The notes beneath the pieces are model-generated. The model was not told the origin of the DNA and searched no databases. It saw nothing but the letters and a program-made list of their open reading frames with translations. DNA of 64,000 bases from JAXDAY01 sp034679345. GTDB taxonomy: Bacteria; Eisenbacteria; RBG-16-71-46; CAIMUX01; VGJL01. The position numbers were made by a program, and so were the translations under genes. Shown piece after piece: positions 23,408 to 33,522 of the stretch; the first letter of the stretch is position 1; each line of letters starts with the position of its first letter. The stretch covers positions 1 to 64,000 of the forward strand of contig JAXDAY010000035.1 of the NCBI GenBank assembly GCA_034679345.1. The letters run 5' to 3'.

Positions 23408-24649
23408 TCAGTCGATGTCGTCGGGGCGACTCATGCGATCGATGATCGACTCCAGCTCCGTCTCCGAGAAAGGAAACATCAGGGAAGGGGCCTCCTGTCC
23501 GGGGTACCCCGAGATGCGCGAGCCGACTCGGACCACGGGCACGCCTCTCTCGTCGACGCGTCGCATCAGGGTCTGTTCCGTCTCGCTCTGCTCTCCATTG
23601 CCGCTTGCCTCGAGGAAGAAGAGATCCCACCGGCCGAGATCGAGGGAGACGGTCGCGGCTTCCAGACCGGCCGCCTCGCCGACCTGCCAGCCCTTGCTGC
23701 GCAGATGCCGGCAGATCGCCACCCGCGCGGGGAGATATCGAACCGCGACGAGAGCCCGCAGGGGCCCATGCCGATCCCGCTTCTCGGCCTCGATCTCCGC
23801 GGGCGTCGGCACGGGCGGATTCTCGGTTCCCGACCCGCCGCCGTTCGAGGGGGCATGGGCGAAGGCCTGGAGCATCGGAACGCGCAGCACCTGGATGCTC
23901 GCCTCGGGATCGTGCCGCGCGAGCGAACCGAGCGAGCCGATTCCCAGCGCCCTCTCGCAGGCGATCGAGGCCCTCTCGCCCTCGTTCTCGATGACGACGT
24001 AGCATTTCTCCTCGCGGGAGACGCCGTGCAGGAGGCGGCCCAGGCTCACCAAGGGGATCCGTCCCCCCTCCATCTCGATCTCTTCGGGAGGATTGGGGGC
24101 ATCGAGCGTGCCGACTCGGATGACCTGATCCCAGCGGACGCCGACTCGGGTGTCGCCCGATTCGAGGGTCAGCACGGTGACGTCCGGCGGTACCTGTCCC
24201 TCAACCTCCTCGCTCGTCTCGGCGCCGCTCTCCACGGAGTCGACGACCTCGATCTCGGAACTCGACGGGCTCGCTTGGGGCTCCGCGACCGGCTCGGGAT
24301 CCGACACCATCCCGGCGGACGCCGCATCCGGAGCGGATGCCTCCGGGACCGGCGCTTCCGCGACCGGCTCGAGCTCGGCCGTGGGCTCACTGCGCTCGGT
24401 TTCGACCGGCTGCGCCGTCGGCATCGGCGGCGCCTCCGGCCGAGGATCCGACGCGGCCCGGGGGTGCTGCTCCTCGAGGGGCTCCAATGGGCCTGCCTCC
24501 GCGCCGACCTGCCGCTCGAGCAGCCGGACCAGATCCTCCGTCAACCTCGCGTGGGCTCGCGCGAGCCCCGCGAGATCCCGAAGCAGATCCCAAAGGGTCC
24601 TATCCGACCCCTCCTCTCCGGAAGATCGCGCCCCATGCTCATCCATCAT
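23408..24649 (-). CDS. CheW-like / degenerate receiver signalling protein
   Basis: 413 residues from the ATG that overlaps the previous stop. The N-terminal 40 residues are helical, followed by a long acidic Pro/Glu/Ala-rich linker (about 45-150). Residues 150-260 look like a CheW fold: VTVLTLESGDTRVGVRWDQV, then IPLVSLGRLLHG, then CYVVIENEGERASIACERALG. The C-terminal 120 residues (LRALVAVRYLPARVAICRHL, WDLFFLEASG, VPVVRVGSR) have receiver-like strands, but the phospho-aspartate position is not convincing. Probably an adaptor between the membrane protein upstream and the response regulator downstream. CheW assignment is by pattern only. Confidence 0.55.
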   Translation of the reverse strand: MMDEHGARSSGEEGSDRTLWDLLRDLAGLARAHARLTEDLVRLLERQVGAEAGPLEPLEEQHPRAASDPRPEAPPMPTAQPVETERSEPTAELEPVAEAPVPEASAPDAASAGMVSDPEPVAEPQASPSSSEIEVVDSVESGAETSEEVEGQVPPDVTVLTLESGDTRVGVRWDQVIRVGTLDAPNPPEEIEMEGGRIPLVSLGRLLHGVSREEKCYVVIENEGERASIACERALGIGSLGSLARHDPEASIQVLRVPMLQAFAHAPSNGGGSGTENPPVPTPAEIEAEKRDRHGPLRALVAVRYLPARVAICRHLRSKGWQVGEAAGLEAATVSLDLGRWDLFFLEASGNGEQSETEQTLMRRVDERGVPVVRVGSRISGYPGQEAPSLMFPFSETELESIIDRMSRPDDID

Positions 24650-25641
24650 CCTGGCATCCCCCCATCGATGCGGCTCGAGTCGTTTCTCGAAGACCCTGCC
24701 TTCCGCCGAAACCAATCATGAAGCTCTTCCCGCAGAATGGCTAGATCTGATCGCGCTTCCTTGAAGCGATCGGGTTGCTCGCCGTTTTTCTCCACCGCCC
24801 GGCGGACCGCCTCCATCGCGTTCTGGAACAGATGAATCTTCGCTCCCAACTCACCCGGCATTCCGGGAGCGTGCCTGCGCGCCATCTCCAGCTCGAGCGA
24901 CCAGACGGTCCCGATCCGTTCGAGCTCCCTCAGGGCCTCGCCCACCCTGCTCCGCACGAGACCCGAATCCGGCGGAGCCGCCGCCATTCGCTCATCCAGG
25001 TCTCTCAGCCTCTTTTCGACCGATTCGATCCGGTCCCGAAGTCCCGCGACGAGTCGATCGATCGCCTCAGCGAGCCGATGCCCGTCCGCCGAGCCCGGTT
25101 CCGGGAGCCGAGACGGCGATGGCTCCTCGCTCGAGGCCGCGGCCACGCGCTCGCGGAGCAGGGCGAGGTCCGACTGAAGGAGGCGATGCTCCCTGAGGGC
25201 CTCGGCGCCGGCCCGATTCTGCTGGGTCAAGGTGTGGACTCGAAGGATGAGCCTGCGAAGCTCGGGATCCCCCGCGGTGAGCAGGCTTGCCGGATCGAGT
25301 CCGCCGGTCCCCCCATTCCCGCCGTCGGCCACTCGCAGCAGCGTCCGAAGCGGTCGCCTGACGCCGTCGGCGAGGAGCCAACCGAGCCCAAGCGCAATTG
25401 CCACCGCGAGCGCGGCCAATCCCGCGCCACCCCACCGGAGCAGTCCCACGCGGAGCTCGTCTCCGGTCGACTCCCGCAGAACGAATTCGACCAGGAGAAA
25501 GTAGGTCACGGCGAGCAGAACCGTGGGCAAGAGACAGAATAGAATCGTCTGCGTGCGGATCGAGCGCCCTCGCAGGAGAGGGCGGGGAATGGAGTAGCGA
25601 TCGTCCAACGGCTCTCTCCAGAAGGCAACTGCACCCTGCAC
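24646..25641 (-). CDS. Membrane protein with HAMP-like and coiled-coil regions
   Basis: 331 residues from a GTG. Two transmembrane helices, TILFCLLPTVLLAVTYFLLV (about 33-52) and AGLAALAVAIALGLGWLL (about 73-90), flank a very short periplasmic loop. A HAMP-like start (VRRPLRTLLRVADGG) follows. The remaining 200 residues are charged and helical with heptad character (LLQSDLALLRERV, RIESVEKRLRDLDERM). There is no kinase or methyl-accepting motif. First gene of the signalling operon; its stop overlaps the start of the CheW-like gene by four bases, arguing for a stoichiometric complex. Confidence 0.55.
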   Translation of the reverse strand: MQGAVAFWREPLDDRYSIPRPLLRGRSIRTQTILFCLLPTVLLAVTYFLLVEFVLRESTGDELRVGLLRWGGAGLAALAVAIALGLGWLLADGVRRPLRTLLRVADGGNGGTGGLDPASLLTAGDPELRRLILRVHTLTQQNRAGAEALREHRLLQSDLALLRERVAAASSEEPSPSRLPEPGSADGHRLAEAIDRLVAGLRDRIESVEKRLRDLDERMAAAPPDSGLVRSRVGEALRELERIGTVWSLELEMARRHAPGMPGELGAKIHLFQNAMEAVRRAVEKNGEQPDRFKEARSDLAILREELHDWFRRKAGSSRNDSSRIDGGMPG

Positions 25642-26042
25642 GCGAAGGTGTCACTCCTGTTGCATCGTGCACGCACCTTCGACCGCGGAATCCCACGGTC
25701 CGGCCCGCATCGGGCTCGGGCGCCGGATCGAACGAGCGGTGGTTCGAGCTCGGACCGGCCGAAGAGCGCACGGACCCGAAATCGGCGATCCGTTGTGCTC
25801 GATGCGAAAGGTCCAGGCCTGCTGCAAGTTCAGTGACCGTGGGGATTCTGCCCCGGAGCCGTCTGAACCCACCCCGTGATCGCAGCTTACTTGGTTCATC
25901 GGACGATGGTTGCCGGGATCACGCTTCACCTGGCACGCCCCTTGCACCCACACGTCCCGGAGAGAAGACGATACCACGCCGCGGGCGATGAGTGTCAACC
26001 CGATTCTCCCCGCGCGGACGAGCCTGAGAAACCGAGGTCATC
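25642..26042. other. 400-bp divergent intergenic region
   Basis: Lies between the signalling operon (leftward) and an unknown rightward gene. No open frame has domain character. It must hold both promoters; I see no confident -35/-10 pair, terminator or repeat. A GAGG sequence precedes the rightward start. Confidence 0.4.
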
Positions 26043-26828
26043 ATGGAGTCGCGTGCGAACTACATCGAGCTTCCGGCGTCGCGCGGGGATCTGCGTCCCA
26101 CCTACCACTTCATGATGAAATGCCTGCTCTACTCCCGCATGGAGACGGGTCTTGTATCCAACCAGGATTTCTACGACGAGGACGTCAACGTCTACATCGC
26201 CCACCTGCTCGATTCCCTGATCCAACCGGAGCACTTCGAGCGGGCGAAACGATTCCTCTCTGCTTATGACACCGAGGTCTTCCGCAGGCTCGCGAACAGC
26301 AAGGATGCGCGCCTGAAGTACACGATCTACAAGACGAACGCCGACTTCCTCCTCATCTCATTGGGAGTCTTCGACAACGCTGAGGCGACCCAGCCCGACG
26401 CGTCGCTCCCTCACGCGATCGAGCGTGTGAACCTGCGCCCCACGGAGGAAGCCTCGATCGGCCGTGGCCGCACCTACTACCGGTTCGCCTACACCTACAG
26501 CCAGATCGTCAACGGACGGAACTCCGGGATTTCCGAGGTGCTGGAGAAACTGAGCGTCAACTTCGACAAGTATCTGAGAATCCTCTCCCATATGCGCGGG
26601 GAGTATCTCGATCTGCTCAAGCGGCTCTCGACCGGAGAGATCTACCACCTCGAGCGCGTGGCGAATGAGGACGAGCGGCGCGAATCGCTACAGGAGAAGC
26701 AGGATCAGTTCCTCGATCTCTATCTCGAATGGAAACGGACCGGCGCGGAGAATGTTCGGGAGCGGATGTCCAAGCTGGTCCAGGAGATTCGAAGCCTCGA
26801 TCCCAGCTTCCACTTTGAGATGCCCTGA
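26043..26828 (+). CDS. Conserved-looking hypothetical protein, helical, cytoplasmic
   Basis: 261 residues, no signal peptide or membrane span. It is almost entirely helical, rich in Tyr and charged residues: YHFMMKCLLYSRMETGL, VNVYIAHLLDSLIQPEHF, RTYYRFAYTYSQIVNG, NFDKYLRILSHMRGEYLDLL. The last 60 residues are a likely coiled coil (ESLQEKQDQFLDLYLEWKR). Codon use is like its neighbours, so it is a real gene, but I recognise no family. It stands alone between the signalling operon and guaB, with its own long upstream region. Confidence 0.65.
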   Translation: MESRANYIELPASRGDLRPTYHFMMKCLLYSRMETGLVSNQDFYDEDVNVYIAHLLDSLIQPEHFERAKRFLSAYDTEVFRRLANSKDARLKYTIYKTNADFLLISLGVFDNAEATQPDASLPHAIERVNLRPTEEASIGRGRTYYRFAYTYSQIVNGRNSGISEVLEKLSVNFDKYLRILSHMRGEYLDLLKRLSTGEIYHLERVANEDERRESLQEKQDQFLDLYLEWKRTGAENVRERMSKLVQEIRSLDPSFHFEMP

Positions 26829-26842
26829 CGGGAACCCCTCGG

Positions 26843-26890
26843 CCGACCCCCTTCCTCCCCCCTCCGGCCATACCCCCGGGAGGGGGTCGG
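26843..26890. terminator. Possible bidirectional terminator between convergent genes
   Basis: CCGACCCCC (26843-26851) pairs with GGGGGTCGG (26882-26890) across a 30-nt pyrimidine-rich loop. It sits in the 110-bp gap between the convergent hypothetical gene and guaB. No strong U-run is present, so termination strength is uncertain. Confidence 0.45.
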
Positions 26891-26939
26891 CGTCTTCCGC
26901 CGGACACGCGGCGACAGCGGGGCGCGGGCGTCTCCGCCT

Positions 26940-28403
26940 TCAGACCACCTTGTAGTTCGGCGCTTCCTTTGTGATCGTGACATCGTGCGGATGGCTCTCG
27001 CGCAGCGCCGCTTCGGTGATCCGGATGAACCGTGTCTTCGTGCGCAGCTCGTCGATCGTCCGCACGCCGCAGTACCCCATTCCGGTCCGCACTCCGCCCA
27101 CGAGCTGGAAGATCACGGCGCCGACGGGTCCCTTGTACGGAACGCGCCCCTCGATCCCCTCGGCCACCATCTTCGACTCGGCGGCGGTTCCCAGCTGGAA
27201 GTAGCGGTCGGCGCTGCCGCGCTGCATCGCTCCAATCGATCCCATGCCGCGGTACGACTTGTAGGAGCGCCCCTGGTAGAGGACCGTCTCTCCAGGGCTC
27301 TCCTCGGTGCCGGCCAGGAGGCTGCCGACCATGACGCAGGAGCCTCCCGCGGCGAGCGCCTTCGAGATGTCTCCGCTGTACTTGACGCCGCCATCGGCGA
27401 CGATCCGGGCGCCGAAGCGATCCGCCTCCTCCGCGCAGTCGAGGATCGCCGTGATTTGAGGCACGCCCGTGCCCGCGACGACGCGCGTCGTGCAGATCGC
27501 GCCAGGCCCCATGCCGACTTTGACCACCGACGCTCCGGCCTCGATCAGATCGCGCGTCGCCTCGCGCGTGGCGACATTGCCCGACATCAGGTCGACAGAA
27601 GGATACCGCTTGCGGATCTCGGCGGTCATCTTGAGAACGCGCTCCGAATGGCCGTGCGCGCTGTCGAGGACCAGAAGGTCGACCCCCTTGGCGACAAGCG
27701 CGTCGGCCCGTTCGAACGTCTCGGCGGAGGTGCCGATCGCGGCCGCCGCGCGGAGCCGCCCCTGCTCGTCGACACAGGCGTTCGGGTACTGGATCTTCTT
27801 CAGGATGTCCTTCACGGTGATCAACCCGCAGAGCCGCCCCTTGCCATCAACGACGGGCAGCTTCTCGATCCGGTGCTTGTGGAGGATCTCCTTCGCCTCC
27901 TCGAGGGTGGTACCGATCGGGGCAGTGATGAGATTCTCCTTCGTCATCACTTCGCTGATCTTGATCTCGAGGTTGCGGATGAACCTCAAGTCCCTGTTCG
28001 TCAGGATTCCGACCAGGATCCCGTCGCGAGTGATCGGCACTCCCGAGACGCGGAACCTCTCCATCACGGCGAGGGCATCCCCTACCGGCAAGTCGGGGGG
28101 AAGAGTGACCGGATCGGTGATCATGCCGCTCTCGGAGCGCTTCACCTTCTCGACCTCGGCCGCCTGCTCCTCGATCGAGAGGTTCTTGTGGATCACTCCG
28201 AGCCCACCCTCCCGCGCCAAGGCGATGGCGAGTCGGGCTTCGGTCACGGTATCCATCGCCGCGGAGAGGATCGGAATCCCCAGACGCAACCTCGGGGTCA
28301 GCGCGACCGAAGTGTCGACCTCGCTTGGAAGGACATCGCTCTTGCCGGGTATGAGGAGGACATCGTCGAAGGTGAGTCCTTCCCCCGCGACGCGATCGTG
28401 CAT
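26940..28403 (-). CDS. guaB: IMP dehydrogenase
   Basis: 487 residues, normal length, with AGGAGGCTTC before the ATG. Converts IMP to XMP with NAD+, the committed step to GTP. The N-terminus GLTFDDVLLIPG and LSAAMDTVTE begin the TIM barrel. A CBS pair is inserted at about 95-210 (GVPITRDGILVGILTNRDLRF, KLPVVDGKGRLCGLITVKDI). The catalytic loop GPGAICTTRVVAG carries the nucleophilic cysteine near residue 303. The flap and IMP-binding stretch (ADGGVKYSGDISKAL, YRGMGSIGAM) are intact. It precedes a barrel gene's 3' end and belongs to no obvious purine operon. Confidence 0.97.
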   Translation of the reverse strand: MHDRVAGEGLTFDDVLLIPGKSDVLPSEVDTSVALTPRLRLGIPILSAAMDTVTEARLAIALAREGGLGVIHKNLSIEEQAAEVEKVKRSESGMITDPVTLPPDLPVGDALAVMERFRVSGVPITRDGILVGILTNRDLRFIRNLEIKISEVMTKENLITAPIGTTLEEAKEILHKHRIEKLPVVDGKGRLCGLITVKDILKKIQYPNACVDEQGRLRAAAAIGTSAETFERADALVAKGVDLLVLDSAHGHSERVLKMTAEIRKRYPSVDLMSGNVATREATRDLIEAGASVVKVGMGPGAICTTRVVAGTGVPQITAILDCAEEADRFGARIVADGGVKYSGDISKALAAGGSCVMVGSLLAGTEESPGETVLYQGRSYKSYRGMGSIGAMQRGSADRYFQLGTAAESKMVAEGIEGRVPYKGPVGAVIFQLVGGVRTGMGYCGVRTIDELRTKTRFIRITEAALRESHPHDVTITKEAPNYKVV

Positions 28404-28420
28404 GAAGCCTCCTGATGCGA

Positions 28421-29161
28421 TTAGGAACCCGCCTTGCCGGACTCGAGTCGGATCGTCCGCTTGACTTTCCTCTCCCAGAGGATGCCCTCGTAGGGAGAGA
28501 AGTGGTAGTTGACGCCGAAGCGCGCCGTAAGGAACGCGTCGTTGCCTCCGAAGGCCGTAGGGAAGTCGTCCTCGTTCCCCGTGATGAGGTAATGCGACTG
28601 CGCCGTCGTCACCAGCGTGACGTGGCGCGTGAGGCGCTTCTCCGTCTCCACGGCGGCGAAGACGCCGGGGCCGAACCCCCTATAGTGGAGTTGCGTCTGC
28701 GGGTCGCGGATGCTCTTGCCTGAGAACTTGTAGTTCCAGCGGTAGTATCCGGCTCCTCCCCCGAGCTTCCAGTCGAGCCCCAGGGCGTCGGATATGTGGC
28801 GATAGAGCCCGAGGGTTCCCGACATCACCGTGAGGACGGTGTCGCCCTTGTCCTTGTAAGCGTTCCATCCGAATCCGAACTCGCTCACCCCCACCCAGTC
28901 GTCGGAGAAGCGGTAGCGGAATGCCGCCTGCAGCGAGGGCCGGATGAGCGCGTCCTTGGATGCGTCCTCGTCGGAGAGGAAGATCATCCCGCCTGCGTTC
29001 GCCCCGAAGGAGCCGAAGGATTTCAGGGACTGGAAGACGGTCTTGGGCGGAGGAGGAGGCTCTTCGACGGGACCGCTGGGAGGCGGAGTCTGCGCGAACG
29101 CCCCGCCCAGGCACCCCAGCACCGCCGCAACCACCACCACCGCGACCCAGGCGAGCCGCAT
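28421..29161 (-). CDS. Predicted outer-membrane beta-barrel protein
   Basis: 246 residues. A signal peptide (AVVVVAAVLGCLGGAFAQ) is followed by a Pro-rich spacer (SGPVEEPPPPPK). About eight amphipathic strands with alternating hydrophobic and aromatic residues come next: LQAAFRYRFSDDWVGVSEFG, GGAGYYRWNYKFSG, GVFAAVETEKRL, ARFGVNYHFSPYEG. This suits a small OmpW/OmpA-like eight-stranded barrel. The C-terminus is not the usual aromatic residue but a charged tail (RKVKRTIRLESGKAGS). No binding function can be proposed. It lies 17 bp upstream of guaB on the same strand. Confidence 0.65.
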   Translation of the reverse strand: MRLAWVAVVVVAAVLGCLGGAFAQTPPPSGPVEEPPPPPKTVFQSLKSFGSFGANAGGMIFLSDEDASKDALIRPSLQAAFRYRFSDDWVGVSEFGFGWNAYKDKGDTVLTVMSGTLGLYRHISDALGLDWKLGGGAGYYRWNYKFSGKSIRDPQTQLHYRGFGPGVFAAVETEKRLTRHVTLVTTAQSHYLITGNEDDFPTAFGGNDAFLTARFGVNYHFSPYEGILWERKVKRTIRLESGKAGS

Positions 29162-29337
29162 GATTCAACCCTCCCTAATCGACGGATCTCGTGGACGCCC
29201 CGGCGCCGCCAACCCGTCCGACATACCGCATGGGGACTTGGTTGAACGATAAGAGGATGCGCCGAAGGCTGTCAAGACGCCCCTTGACAGCCTCCCAGGC
29301 CGCCACCGTAGACTCCTCGATTGTCACCAAGTCGCAC

Positions 29338-29410
29338 GGCGGTGTAGCTCAGTTGGTAGAGCAAGTGAATCATAATCACTGGGTCCGGGGTTCGAGTCCC
29401 TGCGCCGCCA
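29338..29410 (+). tRNA. tRNA with CAU anticodon (elongator Met, or Ile2)
   Basis: 73 nt, complete cloverleaf: acceptor GGCGGTG with CGCCGCC (one G-U pair), D-arm with GTAGCTCAGTTGGTAGAGC, anticodon stem AGTGA/TCACT with loop ATCATAA (anticodon CAT), T-arm CGGGG/CCCTG with loop TTCGAGT. The 3' CCA is not encoded. The sequence is closest to elongator Met tRNAs. However, it lies 16 bp upstream of tilS, whose product modifies the CAU anticodon of tRNA-Ile2, so the Ile2 identity cannot be dismissed from the sequence alone. Confidence 0.95.
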
Positions 29411-29426
29411 CATCTCCTCTTTGAAC

Positions 29427-30863
29427 ATGACAACGATCCGTCGAACCGAGGGACGCTTCCTCGCGGCCCTCCGCCAGCTCCTGGATCCCGGCGACCGTTC
29501 GGGCTTCCTGATCGCCCTATCGGGCGGATGCGATTCCACGGCCCTGCTCTGCCTCGCCCTCGCGACCGCGGGACGTCACGGCCACCGGATCGTCGCGGGA
29601 CATGTGAATCACGGCGTGCGATCCGATGCCGATTCGGAAGAGTGCCGCCTTCGCGACTTCTGCGTCGCGCGCTCGATCCCCTTTCGGGTCCACCGCCTCG
29701 AGCTTGCCTCGACCCTCGGGAGGACTCCTTCGGAGGCCGAGATGCGCGAGGCGCGCTACCGCGCGCTCACCCGTCTCGCGACCAGCGCGGGATGCGCGTG
29801 GATCCTCCTCGGCCATCAGCGCGACGACGACGCCGAGACCTTCCTGCTCCACCTCGCGCGGGGAGCCGGACTTCGCGGACTCGCCGGGATCCCCCCGCGA
29901 CGCGGGAGATTCCTGCGCCCGCTACTGGGATTCTCGCGGGACGAGCTTGCCCGCTACTTGAGCGGGAGCGGCATCGCATGGAGCGAGGATCCCACGAATC
30001 TCGACCTCGGCCCTGCGCGCAACCGCGTGCGGCGCGTCATCATCCCCGCTCTGGATCGCGATCTGCGCCCCGGCGCGGCGCGCGCGATCGCGCGGGCGGC
30101 GGGCCACCTGCGGCGGGCCCTCGACGCGCTCGAGGCGGAGGCCCGTCGGGCGCTCGAGCGTTCCGCCCAGCCGGCGTCCACGGGGGAGATTCGACTGGAT
30201 GCCGAGGCGCTTCGATCCTGCTCCGAGGGGCTGGCGGAAATCGTCCTGCAGCTTGCGGTCGCTCGGGTTCGGGGATCGACGAGGGAGATCCCGGCGGCGG
30301 TCTGGGGCGGGATGCTCGGAGCCGTTCGCGGGCGTCGATCGGCATTGATCGACATGCCCGGCGGCGGTCGAGTCGAGATCACGCTCCGCGCGATCCTCGT
30401 GACGGCGGACTCGAGCCGGATCCCCGGCTCGGTCGAGATTCCCGTAGGCTGGCGATCGGAAGCGCGCTGGCCCGCCGGCGGAGGATTCCGCGCGAGTCGA
30501 TTACGGCGCGTCGAGGCGGCAGGTCGCATCCAGATCCGGAATCTGACCCGGCTGCAAGCCTTCGCGCCCGAGCTGATCCGTCCCCCGTTCGTCCTCAGGA
30601 CGCCGCGGGCGGGAGATCGCCTCGTGATCGAGGACGGGACGGGGAGCCGGAGCCTTGCGGATCTCCTATCCGAACGGGGATTGCCTTCGGCGCCGCGCGA
30701 GGCCCAACCGGTCCTCGCGGACGCGGAGGGGGTGCTCTGGGCGCCTGGGATTCGCCGGGCGGCTCGTGCGATGATCCGCCCAGGGGCCGAGCGGATCTGG
30801 GTGGTCCGCTGGTTCGGGCCGCTGCCCGTCGATCGCGCCCCGAAGGGGGGAATGTCGAAGTGA
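29427..30863 (+). CDS. tilS: tRNA(Ile)-lysidine synthetase
   Basis: 478 residues from the ATG at 29427 (a TTG two codons earlier is less likely). N-type ATP pyrophosphatase that converts C34 of tRNA-Ile2(CAU) to lysidine. The PP-loop SGGCDSTALL is at about 31-40. It is followed by VAGHVNHGVRSDADSEE, LGHQRDDDAETFLLHLARG and LRGLAGIPPRRG, all family hallmarks. The C-terminal tRNA-binding domain ends with RTPRAGDRLVIEDGTGS and APGIRRAARAMI. It lies directly behind a CAU tRNA and its stop overlaps the GTG of hpt, heading the conserved tilS-hpt-ftsH order. Confidence 0.95.
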   Translation: MTTIRRTEGRFLAALRQLLDPGDRSGFLIALSGGCDSTALLCLALATAGRHGHRIVAGHVNHGVRSDADSEECRLRDFCVARSIPFRVHRLELASTLGRTPSEAEMREARYRALTRLATSAGCAWILLGHQRDDDAETFLLHLARGAGLRGLAGIPPRRGRFLRPLLGFSRDELARYLSGSGIAWSEDPTNLDLGPARNRVRRVIIPALDRDLRPGAARAIARAAGHLRRALDALEAEARRALERSAQPASTGEIRLDAEALRSCSEGLAEIVLQLAVARVRGSTREIPAAVWGGMLGAVRGRRSALIDMPGGGRVEITLRAILVTADSSRIPGSVEIPVGWRSEARWPAGGGFRASRLRRVEAAGRIQIRNLTRLQAFAPELIRPPFVLRTPRAGDRLVIEDGTGSRSLADLLSERGLPSAPREAQPVLADAEGVLWAPGIRRAARAMIRPGAERIWVVRWFGPLPVDRAPKGGMSK

Positions 30864-31435
30864 GCGCGGCGGGGGAGGTGCGGATCGTGGGCGGGACCCG
30901 AATCCGGATCGTTCGGACTGCCGAGGAGATCCGCGGCGATGTCGAGCGAATTGCATCCTCGCTTCGCGGCGCCCTCGGCGGCGAGGCTCCGATCTTCATC
31001 GGAATCTTGAAGGGGTGTTTCATTCTCCTGGCCGATCTCGTCCGCGCCTATGAGGCCGAGCACGAGATCGAGTTCCTCTCGTTGACGAGGATCAAGAGCT
31101 CGCGGAAGGACTCCACGTCGGTCCGCGTTCTCCACGATCTCGGCAGCGATATCCGGGGCCGGCAGGTGATCGTCGTCGAGGGGATCCGAACGAGGGGAAC
31201 CAAGATCGAATACGTCGACCGGTTCCTGCGCCTCCACGAGCCGGCTGGGATCCGGTACGCCGCCCTCGCGAGGCAGCGGGGCGCGGCGGAGGGGCCGATT
31301 CCTTTGGATGCGCTCGGCTTCGAAATAGGCGACCATTACGTCGTCGGGTACGGTCTCGACCTGGAAGAGCAATACCGCGACCTGCCGTTCATCGGCATGA
31401 TCGAGGGTGCGGCCGCGGCCGGACCCGGTAGATGA
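30860..31435 (+). CDS. hpt: Hypoxanthine phosphoribosyltransferase homologue with altered PRPP loop
   Basis: 191 residues from the GTG that overlaps the tilS stop. The fold and flanks are those of HPRT: IFIGILKGCFILLADLVRAYE, VRVLHDLGSDIRGRQVIVVE, and the C-terminal GFEIGDHYVVGYGLDLEEQYRDLPFIG. The PRPP-binding loop, normally VEDIIDTGxT, reads VEGIRTRGT near residues 104-112, so the acidic residues that bind metal and activate the purine are lost. The sequence cannot be restored by one indel. Position and order (tilS-hpt-ftsH) are conserved in many bacteria, where Hpt salvages purines and can assist ftsH expression. This copy may be non-catalytic. Confidence 0.85.
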   Translation: MSAAGEVRIVGGTRIRIVRTAEEIRGDVERIASSLRGALGGEAPIFIGILKGCFILLADLVRAYEAEHEIEFLSLTRIKSSRKDSTSVRVLHDLGSDIRGRQVIVVEGIRTRGTKIEYVDRFLRLHEPAGIRYAALARQRGAAEGPIPLDALGFEIGDHYVVGYGLDLEEQYRDLPFIGMIEGAAAAGPGR

Positions 31436-31446
31436 AGGGAAGCCCA

Positions 31447-33518
<2,072 letters not shown>

Positions 33519-33522
<4 letters not shown>

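Noticed and set aside
29528..30859. A long N-terminal extension of Hpt through the tilS gene
   Set aside because: The extension is an out-of-frame reading of tilS. The GTG at 30860 overlapping the tilS stop gives a normal-length HPRT.
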